From positions 2,453-66,452 of the forward strand of contig NZ_MKKA01000009.1 of assembly GCF_001942405.1 (NCBI RefSeq): 64,000 bases of DNA, read 5' to 3'. Below are positions 39,085-48,076 of the stretch, one piece after another (position 1 is the first letter of the stretch; each line of letters begins with the position of its first letter). The notes under the pieces were generated by a model. It did no database searches. It was not told the origin of the DNA and saw only the letters and a list, made by a program, of their open reading frames with translations. The translations under genes were made by a program, and so were the position numbers. The stretch is from Ornithinimicrobium sp. CNJ-824 (lineage in GTDB: Bacteria; Actinomycetota; Actinomycetes; Actinomycetales; Dermatophilaceae).

Positions 39085-40740
39085 GTGAGCACGACGACGA
39101 CGGACCGCGACTACGACCGGGTCGTGCTGGTCGACGACGACGGCACGGAGATCGGCACCGCCTCACGGACGCAGGTGCACGGCACGGACACGCCGCTGCA
39201 CCGGGCCTTCTCGCTCTACCTCTTCGACGACCGCGGCCGGGTCCTCATCACCCGCCGCGCCCTCGACAAGCTCACCTGGCCGGGCGTGTGGACCAACGCC
39301 TGCTGCGGCCACCCCCGCCCCGGGGAGGCGCTGGGCGACGCCGTCCGCCGCCGCCTGGGCGAGGAGCTCGGCCTGCAGGTCGAGGACCTCCAGCTCGTGC
39401 TCCCGGACTTCCGCTACCGCGCCGTCGACGCCAGCGGCATCGTCGAGCACGAGCTGTGCCCCGTGCTCGTGGGCCGGGTCGTCGGCGACGTGCGGCCCGA
39501 CCCCGCCGAGGTGTGCGAGCACGCCTGGGTGGCCTGGTCCGACCTGGTCACGGCGATGCGCGCCACGCCCCAGGTCTACAGCCCCTGGTCGACCCTCCAG
39601 GTCCCCGAGCTGGACGGCGAGCGCCCACGGCTGCCGGTCGGCCCGGCCCCCGACCGCGCCGGGGGGACCGGCGCCGCCGCGACCCTGGACCGGGTGGACG
39701 CGCTGCTGCGCGACGAGAGCGCCTGGGTGGATCAGGTATGGAGCAGACTGGCCCCCGCAGGCCCGCCCGACCTGCTCGGGGCCGAGGTGGGCGACCTGCC
39801 GACCTGGCTGCACGCCCTGCTGGCCGGCGGCGGCAAGCGGATCCGGCCGCAGATGTGCCACTGGGGCTTCGTGGCCTCGGGCGGCGAGATCGGCAGCCGC
39901 GGCCACGGCCATGTCGTGCGCGCGGCCGCCGCCCTGGAGACCCTGCACCTGTTCGCCCTCGTCCACGACGACGTCATGGACCAGTCGGCCGAGCGCCGGG
40001 GCCGGGCGGCCGCCCACGTCGTCGCCGCGGAGGCCTTCCGCCGGGGCGGTGGGCACGGCGACGCCGACCGGTTCGGCGAGAACATCGCCGTGCTGCTCGG
40101 CGACCTGGCCCACTGCGAGGCCGACCGGATGGTGCACCCGCTGCCCAGCGAGATGCGCGACTACTGGTACGAGCTCAACCTCGAGCTCATCGTCGGCCAG
40201 CGGGCGGACCTGACCGGGGCCGCCGCCCGCCGCACCGACCTGCCGCACGCGGAGGCGGTGGCCGCGCTGAAGTCGGGCTCCTACACGATCGAGCGGTCGC
40301 TGCAGCTGGGGGCCCTGGCCGCCACGGCCGACCCCGGGCAGCGCGCCGCGCTGGCCACGTACGGCCGGCACCTGGGCCGGGCGTTCGCCTGGCGCGACGA
40401 CGTGCTCGGCGTGTGGGGCGACCACCACGTCACCGGCAAGCCCTCCGGCGACGACCTGCGCGAGGGCAAGACCACGCTCATCTGGGTGCTCGGCGCCGAG
40501 CGGCTCACCGGGGAGGCCGCCGCCGCGATGGAGCGGGTCGGCACGCCGGAGGCCCGCCCGGGCGACGTCCGGCTCATGCAGGAGGCCCTGGTCGAGGCCG
40601 GCATCCGGCAGGAGCTGGAGGACCGGATCGCCGAGGAGCTGGCCGCGGCCGAGGACGTGCTCGTCGACGCCCCGCTCACGCCCGAGGGCGTCGACGGGCT
40701 GCGAGCCACCGCGCGGGCGATCGCCTGGCGCGACGTCTGA
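39085..40740 (+). CDS. Bifunctional isopentenyl-diphosphate delta-isomerase / geranylgeranyl diphosphate synthase fusion
   Basis: 551 residues in one uninterrupted frame from GTG at 39085. Residues ~1-180 are a type I IDI: PLHRAFSLYLFDDRGRVLITRR, WTNACCGHPRPGE (catalytic Cys), EELGL and IVEHELCPVLVG (catalytic Glu), YSPWS. After a short Pro/Gly/Ala linker (~182-200), residues ~200-551 are a trans-prenyltransferase: LLAGGGKRIRPQM, LVHDDVMDQSAERRG (first Asp-rich motif), KSGSYTIERSLQLG, WRDDVLGVWGD (second motif) and GKPSGDDLREGKTTL. It would isomerise IPP to DMAPP and condense them to GGPP (C20), the carotenoid precursor. The last 65 bases overlap the convergent P450 gene. Confidence 0.88.
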   Translation: MSTTTTDRDYDRVVLVDDDGTEIGTASRTQVHGTDTPLHRAFSLYLFDDRGRVLITRRALDKLTWPGVWTNACCGHPRPGEALGDAVRRRLGEELGLQVEDLQLVLPDFRYRAVDASGIVEHELCPVLVGRVVGDVRPDPAEVCEHAWVAWSDLVTAMRATPQVYSPWSTLQVPELDGERPRLPVGPAPDRAGGTGAAATLDRVDALLRDESAWVDQVWSRLAPAGPPDLLGAEVGDLPTWLHALLAGGGKRIRPQMCHWGFVASGGEIGSRGHGHVVRAAAALETLHLFALVHDDVMDQSAERRGRAAAHVVAAEAFRRGGGHGDADRFGENIAVLLGDLAHCEADRMVHPLPSEMRDYWYELNLELIVGQRADLTGAAARRTDLPHAEAVAALKSGSYTIERSLQLGALAATADPGQRAALATYGRHLGRAFAWRDDVLGVWGDHHVTGKPSGDDLREGKTTLIWVLGAERLTGEAAAAMERVGTPEARPGDVRLMQEALVEAGIRQELEDRIAEELAAAEDVLVDAPLTPEGVDGLRATARAIAWRDV

Positions 40741-41944
40741 GGCGGCCGTCCCCCTCGCCGAGGGCCAGCCGCATGCCCCGCAGCCAGTAGCCCTCGATGA
40801 GGTGGTCCCAGCCCAGCTCGGGCTCGGCCACGATCCGGGGCGCCCGGGCCAGCAGGCGCCGCAGGAGCACGTCCGACTCGAGGATCGCCAGCGGCTGGCC
40901 GGGGCACTTGTGCGCCCCGTCGCCGAAGGAGAGCACGGAGTCGTTGACCCCGGCGGGCAGCGACCGGCCCGGGCACAGGTCCAGCGGGTCCTCGCCCACG
41001 ACGTGCGGGTCGGCGTTCGCCGGGCGCACGCAGACGTCGACGAGGTCGCCCTCGCCGATCGTCCACGACTCCTCCCCGTCGCTGATCCGCACCGGCTGGT
41101 GGACCCGGCGGTAGAAGTGCCCGACGACCGGCTCGAGCCGGATGATCTCGTGCAGGATCGCGAACCGCTCCTCCTGGCCGGCGACGAGGTAGCGCTCCCG
41201 CAGCGCGTCGTGCCGCAGCAGGTGCCAGGCGGCCATGACGACGAACTCGCGGGTCGTCACCATCCCGGCGGTGCCGTAGGTGACGCACTCCACGAGCACC
41301 CCGGTCGTGGAGTAGCCCTCGTCGAGCAGGTGGCTGATGACGTCCGGCCGGCGCTGCCGGCGGCGCTCCCGCAGGGCAGGACGGACGTCGGCGAGGTAGA
41401 ACCGGGCGACCGGCACCAGCCCGTTGACGGCGGCCCTGGCCCACTGCCGCGGGGTCCGGCCCAGGTCGTCGCGGGTGATGTCGAACGGCGGCTGGTTGAA
41501 GAACGACTCGAGGCGCCGGGCCATCCGCGGCACCGACGACTCGGTCAGCCCGACGACCTCGGCGGTCACCTCGACGGTGTAGAGCAGCGCCAGCTCGTCG
41601 AGCATGCACCCGCCGGCCGCCTCCGCCTCGTCGAGCAGCCGGTCGGCGCACTCCTCCATGAGGTCGGTGTAGCGCTCGCCGACGACCTTCGGCGCGAAGA
41701 ACCGGGCGACCTTGCGCCGCTGGTCGTCGTGCTGCGGCCCGTCGGAGACGAGGATCGGGTGGTGGTCGAGGTAGCCCTGCGGGATCGCCTCGGCGGTGAA
41801 CCCGGCCTGGGTCGTGGCCTCCCGCGCCCGCAGCACCTGGCGGGCTGCCTCCAGCGACCGGATCCGCCAGACGTGGCCCTCGCGCTCGACCCGCGGCGTG
41901 CTCGCCTCGCCCGCCTTGACGGCCCGGCGCCGGTCGGGGCTCAT
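40676..41944 (-). CDS. Cytochrome P450
   Basis: 422 residues, ATG at 41944 overlapping the crtU-like stop by 4 bases. The heme-Cys loop SFGDGAHKCPGQPLA is canonical. The K-helix ILHEIIRLEPV supplies ExxR. The I-helix reads YGTAGMVTTREFVV: the usual acid before the oxygen-activating Thr (AG-x-[DE]-T) is Val, which is uncommon. PILVSDGPQHDDQRRKVARFFAP is the C-helix with Arg/His heme contacts. It has no membrane anchor, as in soluble actinobacterial P450s, and so needs separate ferredoxin partners. Operon with a CrtU-like desaturase and a methyltransferase suggests it hydroxylates an aryl carotenoid (inference). Its 3' end overlaps the IDI-GGPPS gene. Confidence 0.88.
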   Translation of the reverse strand: MSPDRRRAVKAGEASTPRVEREGHVWRIRSLEAARQVLRAREATTQAGFTAEAIPQGYLDHHPILVSDGPQHDDQRRKVARFFAPKVVGERYTDLMEECADRLLDEAEAAGGCMLDELALLYTVEVTAEVVGLTESSVPRMARRLESFFNQPPFDITRDDLGRTPRQWARAAVNGLVPVARFYLADVRPALRERRRQRRPDVISHLLDEGYSTTGVLVECVTYGTAGMVTTREFVVMAAWHLLRHDALRERYLVAGQEERFAILHEIIRLEPVVGHFYRRVHQPVRISDGEESWTIGEGDLVDVCVRPANADPHVVGEDPLDLCPGRSLPAGVNDSVLSFGDGAHKCPGQPLAILESDVLLRRLLARAPRIVAEPELGWDHLIEGYWLRGMRLALGEGDGRLRRRARRSPARWLAARRRPRA

Positions 41945-43557
41945 CGGCGCCGGAGCCCGGGCACCCGGGCCGCGCCCCTCCGCAGCGCCGCCGGCACGTG
42001 CGGCCGCCGGCGCAGGATCCCCTCCAGCGGCACCGTCCACACGTCCTCGCCCCGCACGCCCCACCCCTGCAGCAGGTGGTTGGCGGCGAGCACACCGGTC
42101 ACGGCCGCGCGCTCCATGAGCGCGATCGGCCAGTCGACCCGCAGCCCGTCGCCGGCCAGGGCCAGCCCGGGGTAGGGCGTGTCCACGGTCAGCCGCTGCC
42201 GCCAGGGGCCGGTGCCGACGAGTCCGCAGTCGTCCTCGACGAGCAGCTCCTCGTGCACGACGCCCAGCTCGGCGGTCTCGGGGTAGACCTCGTGCAGCGA
42301 GGCCAGCAGCCGGGCCCGGACGCGGATCTCGTCCAGCCCGCCGCGTCCCTCCCCGGCGACGTCGGGGTCGCGGGCGGGGTCCACGGCATACCCATGCAGC
42401 TCGACGACCGACCCGCCGTGCTCGGCCGACCAGTCCGCCGCGCCCTGCTCGAAGCGCTCGAGCACGGTGACGTTGTCGAGCAGGTCGTAGCCGCTCGTGC
42501 CCAGGAAGGCCTCCCGCGACGGTGCGACGAGCCCGTCGAACCACAGCCGCACGACGACGAACGGCGGGGCGTTGCGCCCGTCCGCCACCCGCCCGTGCCA
42601 TGCCTGCTGCGCCCGGCCGAGCGTGCGGTCCGACGACACCGGCAGGTCGGCGGCCAGGGCGCGGGTCGCCCGCGGGTCGGTCGCCAGCACGACGGCGTCG
42701 GCGGCGAGCTCCTCGGAGCCGGCGCGCACGCGCCATACCCCGTCCTCGCCGGGGGCGAGCCCCTCCACCCGGGTGCCGGTGCGCACGTCGACCCCGAGAC
42801 CGGCCAGGTAGCGCCCCAGCGGCGCCCACAGGGCGGTGTCGTAGTCGTCGTCGGGCACGTCGAAGAGCAGGCCCTCGGAGGAGCCGGTGAAGTAGCTGTG
42901 GAACATCCCGACCAGCTCGCCGGCGCCGAACTCGCTGGGATGGGCGAAGAACGAGCGGGCGAACACCTCCAGCGCCAGGTGCCGGGCGCCCTCGGGGAAG
43001 CGCAGCCGGTCGAGGAAGTCCTGCGCGGACTCCCCGTCGTAGCGCTCGTGGCTCTCCGGGTAGGAGACGTTGACCAGCTCCAGCGCGCTGGGGATGTGCA
43101 CCGACGGCAGCGCCGAGACCGGGAAGGTGGGGCTGCGGAGCACGAAGGTGACGAGGTTGGCCGGCGGGGTCGCGGGCAGCTTGGCGAAGCTGTCGGTCAG
43201 CCCGTCGCCGCGGCGCAACGGGTAGTCGGGCACCGGGACGAGGTGGTCCAGCCCGGGGTCGGCGCGGCGCAGGAGGGCGCGGAGCGTGTAGTACTGCCGG
43301 AAGAAGGCGTGGAAGCCGCGGCTCATCGTCCGCCCGTCCTCCGTGGGCCACGCGCGCACCCGGCCGCCCAGCTGCTCGCAGGCCTCGACGAGGGTGACCC
43401 GGGCGCCCCGCTCGGCGAGCACGACGGCGGCGGCGATCCCGGCGATGCCGCCGCCCACGACGACCACGTGCCGGTCGTCGTCCAGGCGGGGCGCGCCGTC
43501 GGGGGCCGGGTGGTGGACCGCGTGCGGGTCGCGGCCGGGAGGGGTGCGGTCGGTCAT
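41941..43557 (-). CDS. crtU: FAD-dependent carotenoid desaturase/methylase, CrtU-like
   Basis: 538 residues. The N-terminal FAD motif is VVVVGGGIAGIAAAVVLAERGARVTLVEA. GRTMSRGFHAFFRQYYTLRALLRRADP and LLFDVPDDDYDTALWAPLGRYLAGLG are, as I recall, close to Streptomyces CrtU, the beta-carotene desaturase/methyltransferase that forms the aromatic rings of isorenieratene. The C-terminal FAD segment is PGLALAGDGLRVDWPIALMERAAVTGVLAANHLL. Length is normal for CrtU (~510-540). It is operonic with the methyltransferase (28 bases upstream) and the P450 (overlap). A phytoene-desaturase role is less likely. Confidence 0.75.
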   Translation of the reverse strand: MTDRTPPGRDPHAVHHPAPDGAPRLDDDRHVVVVGGGIAGIAAAVVLAERGARVTLVEACEQLGGRVRAWPTEDGRTMSRGFHAFFRQYYTLRALLRRADPGLDHLVPVPDYPLRRGDGLTDSFAKLPATPPANLVTFVLRSPTFPVSALPSVHIPSALELVNVSYPESHERYDGESAQDFLDRLRFPEGARHLALEVFARSFFAHPSEFGAGELVGMFHSYFTGSSEGLLFDVPDDDYDTALWAPLGRYLAGLGVDVRTGTRVEGLAPGEDGVWRVRAGSEELAADAVVLATDPRATRALAADLPVSSDRTLGRAQQAWHGRVADGRNAPPFVVVRLWFDGLVAPSREAFLGTSGYDLLDNVTVLERFEQGAADWSAEHGGSVVELHGYAVDPARDPDVAGEGRGGLDEIRVRARLLASLHEVYPETAELGVVHEELLVEDDCGLVGTGPWRQRLTVDTPYPGLALAGDGLRVDWPIALMERAAVTGVLAANHLLQGWGVRGEDVWTVPLEGILRRRPHVPAALRRGAARVPGLRRR

Positions 43558-43585
43558 GGGGGGCTCCCTGGGTCGGGTCGCGGGC

Positions 43586-44329
43586 TCAGCCGGGTCGGCG
43601 GGCGAGCACGGTGTGCAGGATGCCGCGCTGCCAGCCGCCGGCGGTGGACCAGGCCACGTCGGTGAACCCGGCGCGGGTCAGCCGGCCGGTCAGCTCGGCG
43701 GTGCTGTCGTTGTCGAGGACGCTGCGCCACAGGTAGCGGTAGATCGTCGGGTTGCCGCGGACCACGACCGCCAGCGGCATGACGACGCCCCAGCACACGA
43801 GGGTCCACACGGCGCCGGCGACCCGGTCGCCCTTGACGTGGTAGTCCTGCAGCGCGACCCACCCCCCGGGGCGTACCTGCTCTCCGATGGCGCGGACCAC
43901 GTCGTCGCGCTGGTCCTCGGGCACGTTGCGCAGCAGGTATGCCGCGAACGCGCCGTCCGCGGGCCCGTCCAGCTCGCGCGCGGCGACCTCGGGCAGGTCC
44001 TGGGCGACGGCGTGGACGAACCGGACGCCGTCCGGCCAGTCCTTGGCGCGGGCCTGGGCCAGCATGCCCTCCGAGGCGTCCAGCCCGACGACCCGGGCGT
44101 CCTGGCCGGCCGCCTGCAGGAGGGCCTCGGTGGACAGCCCCGACCCGCAGCCCAGGTCCCACAGGGTGGGCGGACGGTCGGACGTGCCGGTGCCCCGCAG
44201 CCGGTCGACCAGGCCCCTGGCCGCGTCGCGCAGCGCCCGGTGGTAGCCGGGGTTGAGCCGGGTCAGCAGGTCGTAGCGGTCGGCCGCCCGGTCGAACTGC
44301 TCGGCCAGCTGCGTCGCCGCGGCCCTCAC
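43586..44329 (-). CDS. SAM-dependent methyltransferase, CrtT-like
   Basis: 247 residues from GTG at 44329, which begins at the first conserved helix (AATQLAEQFDRAADRYDLLTRLNPGYH). Class I methyltransferase: LWDLGCGSGLSTEALL (SAM motif I), RVVGLDASEGMLAQAR, AYLLRNVPEDQRDDVV and VRPGGWVALQDYHV. The opening resembles UbiE/CrtT-type enzymes. Streptomyces aryl-carotenoid clusters carry a crtT methyltransferase directly beside crtU, as here. It is first gene of the crtT-crtU-P450 operon; its promoter should lie in 44330-44469, shared with the divergent ABC transporter. Confidence 0.75.
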   Translation of the reverse strand: MRAAATQLAEQFDRAADRYDLLTRLNPGYHRALRDAARGLVDRLRGTGTSDRPPTLWDLGCGSGLSTEALLQAAGQDARVVGLDASEGMLAQARAKDWPDGVRFVHAVAQDLPEVAARELDGPADGAFAAYLLRNVPEDQRDDVVRAIGEQVRPGGWVALQDYHVKGDRVAGAVWTLVCWGVVMPLAVVVRGNPTIYRYLWRSVLDNDSTAELTGRLTRAGFTDVAWSTAGGWQRGILHTVLARRPG

Positions 44330-44469
44330 CGGCCGGGCACGATCAGGAAGGGGATGCGGTCCACGCCGCCAGCCTAGTCGCGGGCGTCCACCGCCCCGTG
44401 ACGGGTCGCACGGCCAGGACGGGACGTCTGTCACTGTCCTGGCGTGACCGTCGGGCATAGCGTGGCGTC

Positions 44470-45465
44470 ATGACCACCTCCTCGCCGGGCACCGCGGCCC
44501 CCGTCCGCCCGGACCAGACCCGGACCTCGGCCCCGGTCCTGCAGGTCGACGGCCTCGTCCGGGCCTACGGCGACCTGCGGGCCGTCGACGGCGTCTCCCT
44601 GCGGGTCGACCCCGGCGAGACGTTCGGGCTGCTCGGGCCCAACGGCGCGGGCAAGACGACCACGATCCTCATGATCGCGGGCCTCCTGCGCCCCGACGCC
44701 GGCAGCGTCCACGTCGCCGGCACCGACATGGCGGCCGACCCGATCCGGGCCAAGGGCCACCTGGGCCTGGTGCCCCAGGAGCTGGCGATCTACCCCGAGC
44801 TGTCCGCCCGCGACAACCTGCGCTTCTTCGGCCGGCTCCAGGGGCTGCGCGGCACCCGGCTGAAGACCCGGGTCGAGGAGGTGCTCGAGCTGGTCGGCCT
44901 GGAGGACCGGTCCAAGAAGCCGAGCAAGACCTTCTCCGGCGGCATGAAGCGCCGGCTCAACATCGGCATCGGCCTGCTGCACGAGCCCACGCTGCTCATC
45001 CTCGACGAGCCCACGGTCGGGGTGGACCCGCAGTCGCGTCACGCGATCCTCGAGTCGGTCGCCACGCTCACCGACGCGGGGATGGCCGTGCTCTACACGA
45101 CGCACTACATGGAGGAGGCGGAGCGCCTCTGCGACCGGATCGCCGTCATGGACGAGGGGCGCGTCCAGGCCCAGGGCACCCGCGACGAGCTCGTCGAACT
45201 GGTCGGGGACGCCGACCTCGTCGTGCTGGCCGGCGGGGGCGCGCTGGAGGCCGCCGAGGCCGCCGTCGAGGTCCTGCCCGCCGTGCAGCGGGTGACCCGC
45301 GACGCCGAGGGCCTGCGGCTGACCGTGCGCGGGGCACCGACGGCGATCACCGGCATCGTCACCGCAGCCACCGACGCCGGGATGAGCCTGCACGACGTGC
45401 AGATCACCCGCCCCGACCTGGAGTCGGTCTTCCTGCACCTCACCGGCCGGGCGCTGAGGGACTGA
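44470..45465 (+). CDS. ABC transporter ATP-binding protein (ABC-2 type exporter)
   Basis: 331 residues. Complete nucleotide-binding domain: GLLGPNGAGKTTTILMI (Walker A), VPQELAIYPELSARDNLRFF (Q-loop), KTFSGGMKRRLNIGIGLL (signature), LLILDEPTVGVDPQSR (Walker B) and TTHYMEEAERLCD (H-loop). The C-terminal ~90 residues are the small accessory domain common in drug/antibiotic exporters of the DrrA type. It is first of three coupled genes; two permeases follow with a 5-base gap and a 4-base overlap. The substrate is unknown. Confidence 0.92.
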   Translation: MTTSSPGTAAPVRPDQTRTSAPVLQVDGLVRAYGDLRAVDGVSLRVDPGETFGLLGPNGAGKTTTILMIAGLLRPDAGSVHVAGTDMAADPIRAKGHLGLVPQELAIYPELSARDNLRFFGRLQGLRGTRLKTRVEEVLELVGLEDRSKKPSKTFSGGMKRRLNIGIGLLHEPTLLILDEPTVGVDPQSRHAILESVATLTDAGMAVLYTTHYMEEAERLCDRIAVMDEGRVQAQGTRDELVELVGDADLVVLAGGGALEAAEAAVEVLPAVQRVTRDAEGLRLTVRGAPTAITGIVTAATDAGMSLHDVQITRPDLESVFLHLTGRALRD

Positions 45466-45470
45466 CGCGC

Positions 45471-46735
45471 GTGCGCGCCCTCCTCGTCCTCGTCGCGCAC
45501 GACCTGCGCCAGCACCTGCGTGACCGGTCGATGGTCCTCTTCGCCGTCGTCATCCCGCTGGCGCTGTCGGCGGTCTTCAGCCTGGCGTTCTCGGGCGTGG
45601 ACGACCCGCAGCTGGAGCCGGTCACGGCGGCGGTCTCGGTGCCCGAGGGCGACGAGGCGGCCGCCGCCGTCCCGCAGACGCTGGCCGGCCTGGCCGAGGC
45701 GGGGATCGACGTCACCGTGCTCGAGGTCCCCGCCGACGAGGTCACCGCCGCCGTCACCTCCGGCCAGGCCCAGGTCGGGATCACCCTGCCGCAGGGGTAT
45801 GCCGCCGCGCTCGCCGACGGGACCGGCGCCACCGTGGAGGTCGAGGTGGGCGAGGACGCCGGCCTGGCCGGCCAGGTGGTCGTCGGGGTGGTCAGCAGCA
45901 CCGTCCAGGCGATGGGCCGCGACGCCACGGCCGTCGCCGCCGGGGCCGAGCTGGGCCTGGACGGGCAGCAGCTGGAGGCGCTCGTGGCCCAGCTGTCGGG
46001 GGGTGGGTCGGGGGCCGGGGGTCCGTCCGAGGCCGAGGCGAGCGCGGCCGACGGTGCCGCAGGGACAGCCGAGGGCGCCGAGGACGGGCTCGCGACGGGC
46101 GGGGCCGCCTGGACGGTGCGGGGGGTCGCCGGCGGTCAGCTGTCGCTGTCGGCCGGGATCGTGGCCGGGCAGGCCGGGATGTTCCTCTTCTTCACCGTCG
46201 GCTTCGCCGTGCTGACGATGCTCACCGAACGGGAGTGGGGGACGCTGGCGCGGGTGCGCTCCGCCCCGATCCGGCCGTGGCTGGTGCCGCTGGCCAAGGC
46301 GGTCGTGGCGGTCCTGCTCGGCACGGCGTCCACGACGGTGCTGCTCGTCGCCGGGTCGCTGTTCCTCGAGAACGTGGCCTTCGGGTCCTGGCCCGTGGTC
46401 CTCGTCCTCGTCGTGGCGGTGGTGGCCGCGGCGACGTCGGTCATGGCCCTCATCCTCAAGCTGGCCGGCACCGCCGAGCAGGCCAGCCTCATGCTCTCGG
46501 TCGTGGCCATCTCGCTCGGCGTCGTCGGCGGGACCTTCTTCCGGGTGCCGACGAGGGGCTCCTGGGCCAGGTGCTCGCGCTCAACCCGGTCGCGGCGCTC
46601 GGCCGCGGGCTGAGCATCACCGCCGGAGGCGGCGGGGTCGCCGACCTCGGCCCGGTCCTGCTGACCCTGGTCGGCTTCATCGCCGCCCTGCTGCTGCTCG
46701 CCCGGGTCGTCCCGGGCCGGAAGGACCCGCTGTGA
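45471..46735 (+). CDS. ABC-2 type permease (one frameshift near 46550)
   Basis: About 421 residues, GTG at 45471. A first membrane helix near the N-terminus (SMVLFAVVIPLALSAVFSLAF) is followed by a large extracellular domain (~35-215) with a Gly/Ala/Glu-rich loop, then five C-terminal helices including FFTVGFAVLTMLTEREWGTL (the ABC-2 motif with ERExGT) and SLMLSVVAISLGVVGGTFF. The frame breaks after FRVP; one G near 46550 restores DEGLLGQVLALNPVAALGRG and the last helix. It forms a heterodimeric channel with the next permease. Confidence 0.87.
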
Positions 46736-47892
46736 GCGCCGTCGTCGCCATCGCCGTCCACGAGCTCAAGCGGTTCCTGGCCGACCGGTTCAACCTGTTC
46801 TTCGTCCTCGTGCTGCCGATGATCCTCGTCGTCGTGCTGGGCCTGCAGGCCACCTCTCAGTCGGCCAGCTCGGTCGGCGTCGTGGACGGGGCCGCCGGGG
46901 ACGGGGCGGCCACCCTGACCACCGTCCTCGTCGACCAGCTGGAGGCGGCCGGGCTGGAGGCCACGGCATACCCCGACGAGGAGGAGCTGGGGGATGCCGT
47001 GACCGAGGGGGCCCTCGACGTCGGGGTGGTCGTGCGCTCGGCCGAGCCCGTCGCCCTGGAGATGGTCGCCCCCGGTGAGGAGGCGCCCCCGGGGCTGGAC
47101 CAGCTGGTGCAGGGGGCGGCCGACTCGGCGGTCGTCGAGCTGGGCCGCCGGCAGGCGCTGGCCGGTGCGGCCGACGGCGTCTCGCCCGACGACGTCGCGG
47201 CGGCGCTGGCGCGGGCCGAGGAGCAGCGCGACCCCGTGACGGTGGACGTGCGCTCCACCGACCCGGTGATGCAGGAGTTCGCCTCGATGGGCCGCTTCGA
47301 CATCGGCGCCGGCGGGCAGCTGCTGCTCTTCGTCTTCCTCAACACCCTCACGGCGGCCAGCGCGACCATCCAGGCGAGGCGCAGCGGGGCGCTGCGGCGG
47401 GTCATGGCGGCCCCGGTGAGCGCCCGGCAGGTGGTGGCCGGGCAGGCGCTCGGACGGTTCGTCGTGGCGGTGTTCCAGGGCGTCTACATCATGGCGGCCA
47501 GCTCGCTGCTCTTCGGCGTCGAGTGGGGCAACCTCGCGGTGGTCTCCGTCGTGGTCGCGGTGTTCGGCCTGGTCGCGGCCGGCGTCGCGATGCTCATCGG
47601 CGTGCTGATGGACGGCGAGGGCGTGGCCAGCGGGGTCGCGGTCGGCGTCGGCCTGGTGCTCGCGGCGCTGGGCGGCTCGATGGTGCCGCTGGAGTTCTTC
47701 CCCGAGACGATGCGCCGGTTCGCCTACCTCACGCCGCACGCCTGGGCCTACGAGGCGATCGCCGAGGTCCAGCGCCGCGGCGGGGGCCTGGTCGACGTGC
47801 TGCCGCAGGTCGGGGTGCTGGCCGGGATGGCCGCGGTCGTGCTCGCCCTCGGCACTTGGGCGCTGCGCCGGAGCCTCGGCCGCGTGATGTGA
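46732..47892 (+). CDS. ABC-2 type permease
   Basis: 386 residues, GTG at 46732 overlapping the upstream stop by 4 bases. Same layout as its partner: an N-terminal helix (LFFVLVLPMILVVVLGL), a ~170-residue external domain, then LLLFVFLNTLTAASATIQARRSGALRRVMAAPVSA and four more helices ending with HAWAYEAIAEV before the last one (YhgE/DrrB-like). It completes an ATP-driven exporter with the genes at 44470 and 45471. Confidence 0.9.
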   Translation: MSAVVAIAVHELKRFLADRFNLFFVLVLPMILVVVLGLQATSQSASSVGVVDGAAGDGAATLTTVLVDQLEAAGLEATAYPDEEELGDAVTEGALDVGVVVRSAEPVALEMVAPGEEAPPGLDQLVQGAADSAVVELGRRQALAGAADGVSPDDVAAALARAEEQRDPVTVDVRSTDPVMQEFASMGRFDIGAGGQLLLFVFLNTLTAASATIQARRSGALRRVMAAPVSARQVVAGQALGRFVVAVFQGVYIMAASSLLFGVEWGNLAVVSVVVAVFGLVAAGVAMLIGVLMDGEGVASGVAVGVGLVLAALGGSMVPLEFFPETMRRFAYLTPHAWAYEAIAEVQRRGGGLVDVLPQVGVLAGMAAVVLALGTWALRRSLGRVM

Positions 47893-47927
47893 GGGGTGGG
47901 CCGCCCGGCGCCCCCGGCAGCGTGGAG

Positions 47928-47955
47928 GATCGTGGTCGTCCTGACGACCACGATC
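47928..47955 (+). terminator. Terminator hairpin of the ABC-2 exporter operon
   Basis: A perfect 10-bp inverted repeat (gatcgtggtc / gaccacgatc) with an 8-base loop, 36 bases after the permease stop. Confidence 0.65.
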
Positions 47956-48051
47956 GGTCAGCCTGCCGGTTCCAGGGCCTCTGACGGCTCAGGGGCCCCG
48001 AGGCGGGTGAGGATCGCGGAGGAGGGGGGACCGCCTCGCCGGCCGTACCAC

Positions 48052-48067
48052 ATACCCCCAGGGGTAT
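48052..48067 (+). promoter_or_regulatory. CsoR/CstR-type operator
   Basis: ATACCCCCAGGGGTAT is an almost perfect palindrome. It matches the G/C-tract operator type bound by CsoR/RcnR-family repressors (copper or persulfide sensors), with the outer TA steps intact. It ends 3 bases before the GGAGG ribosome site of the SLAC1/TehA gene, so bound repressor would block the transcript start. No csoR gene is in the window. Confidence 0.65.
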
Positions 48068-48076
48068 CATGGAGGC

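Noticed and set aside
41941-43557. Phytoene desaturase (CrtI)
   Set aside because: The FHAFFRQYY segment and overall layout match CrtU better, and a crtT-like gene is adjacent; no crtB neighbour as is usual for crtI.
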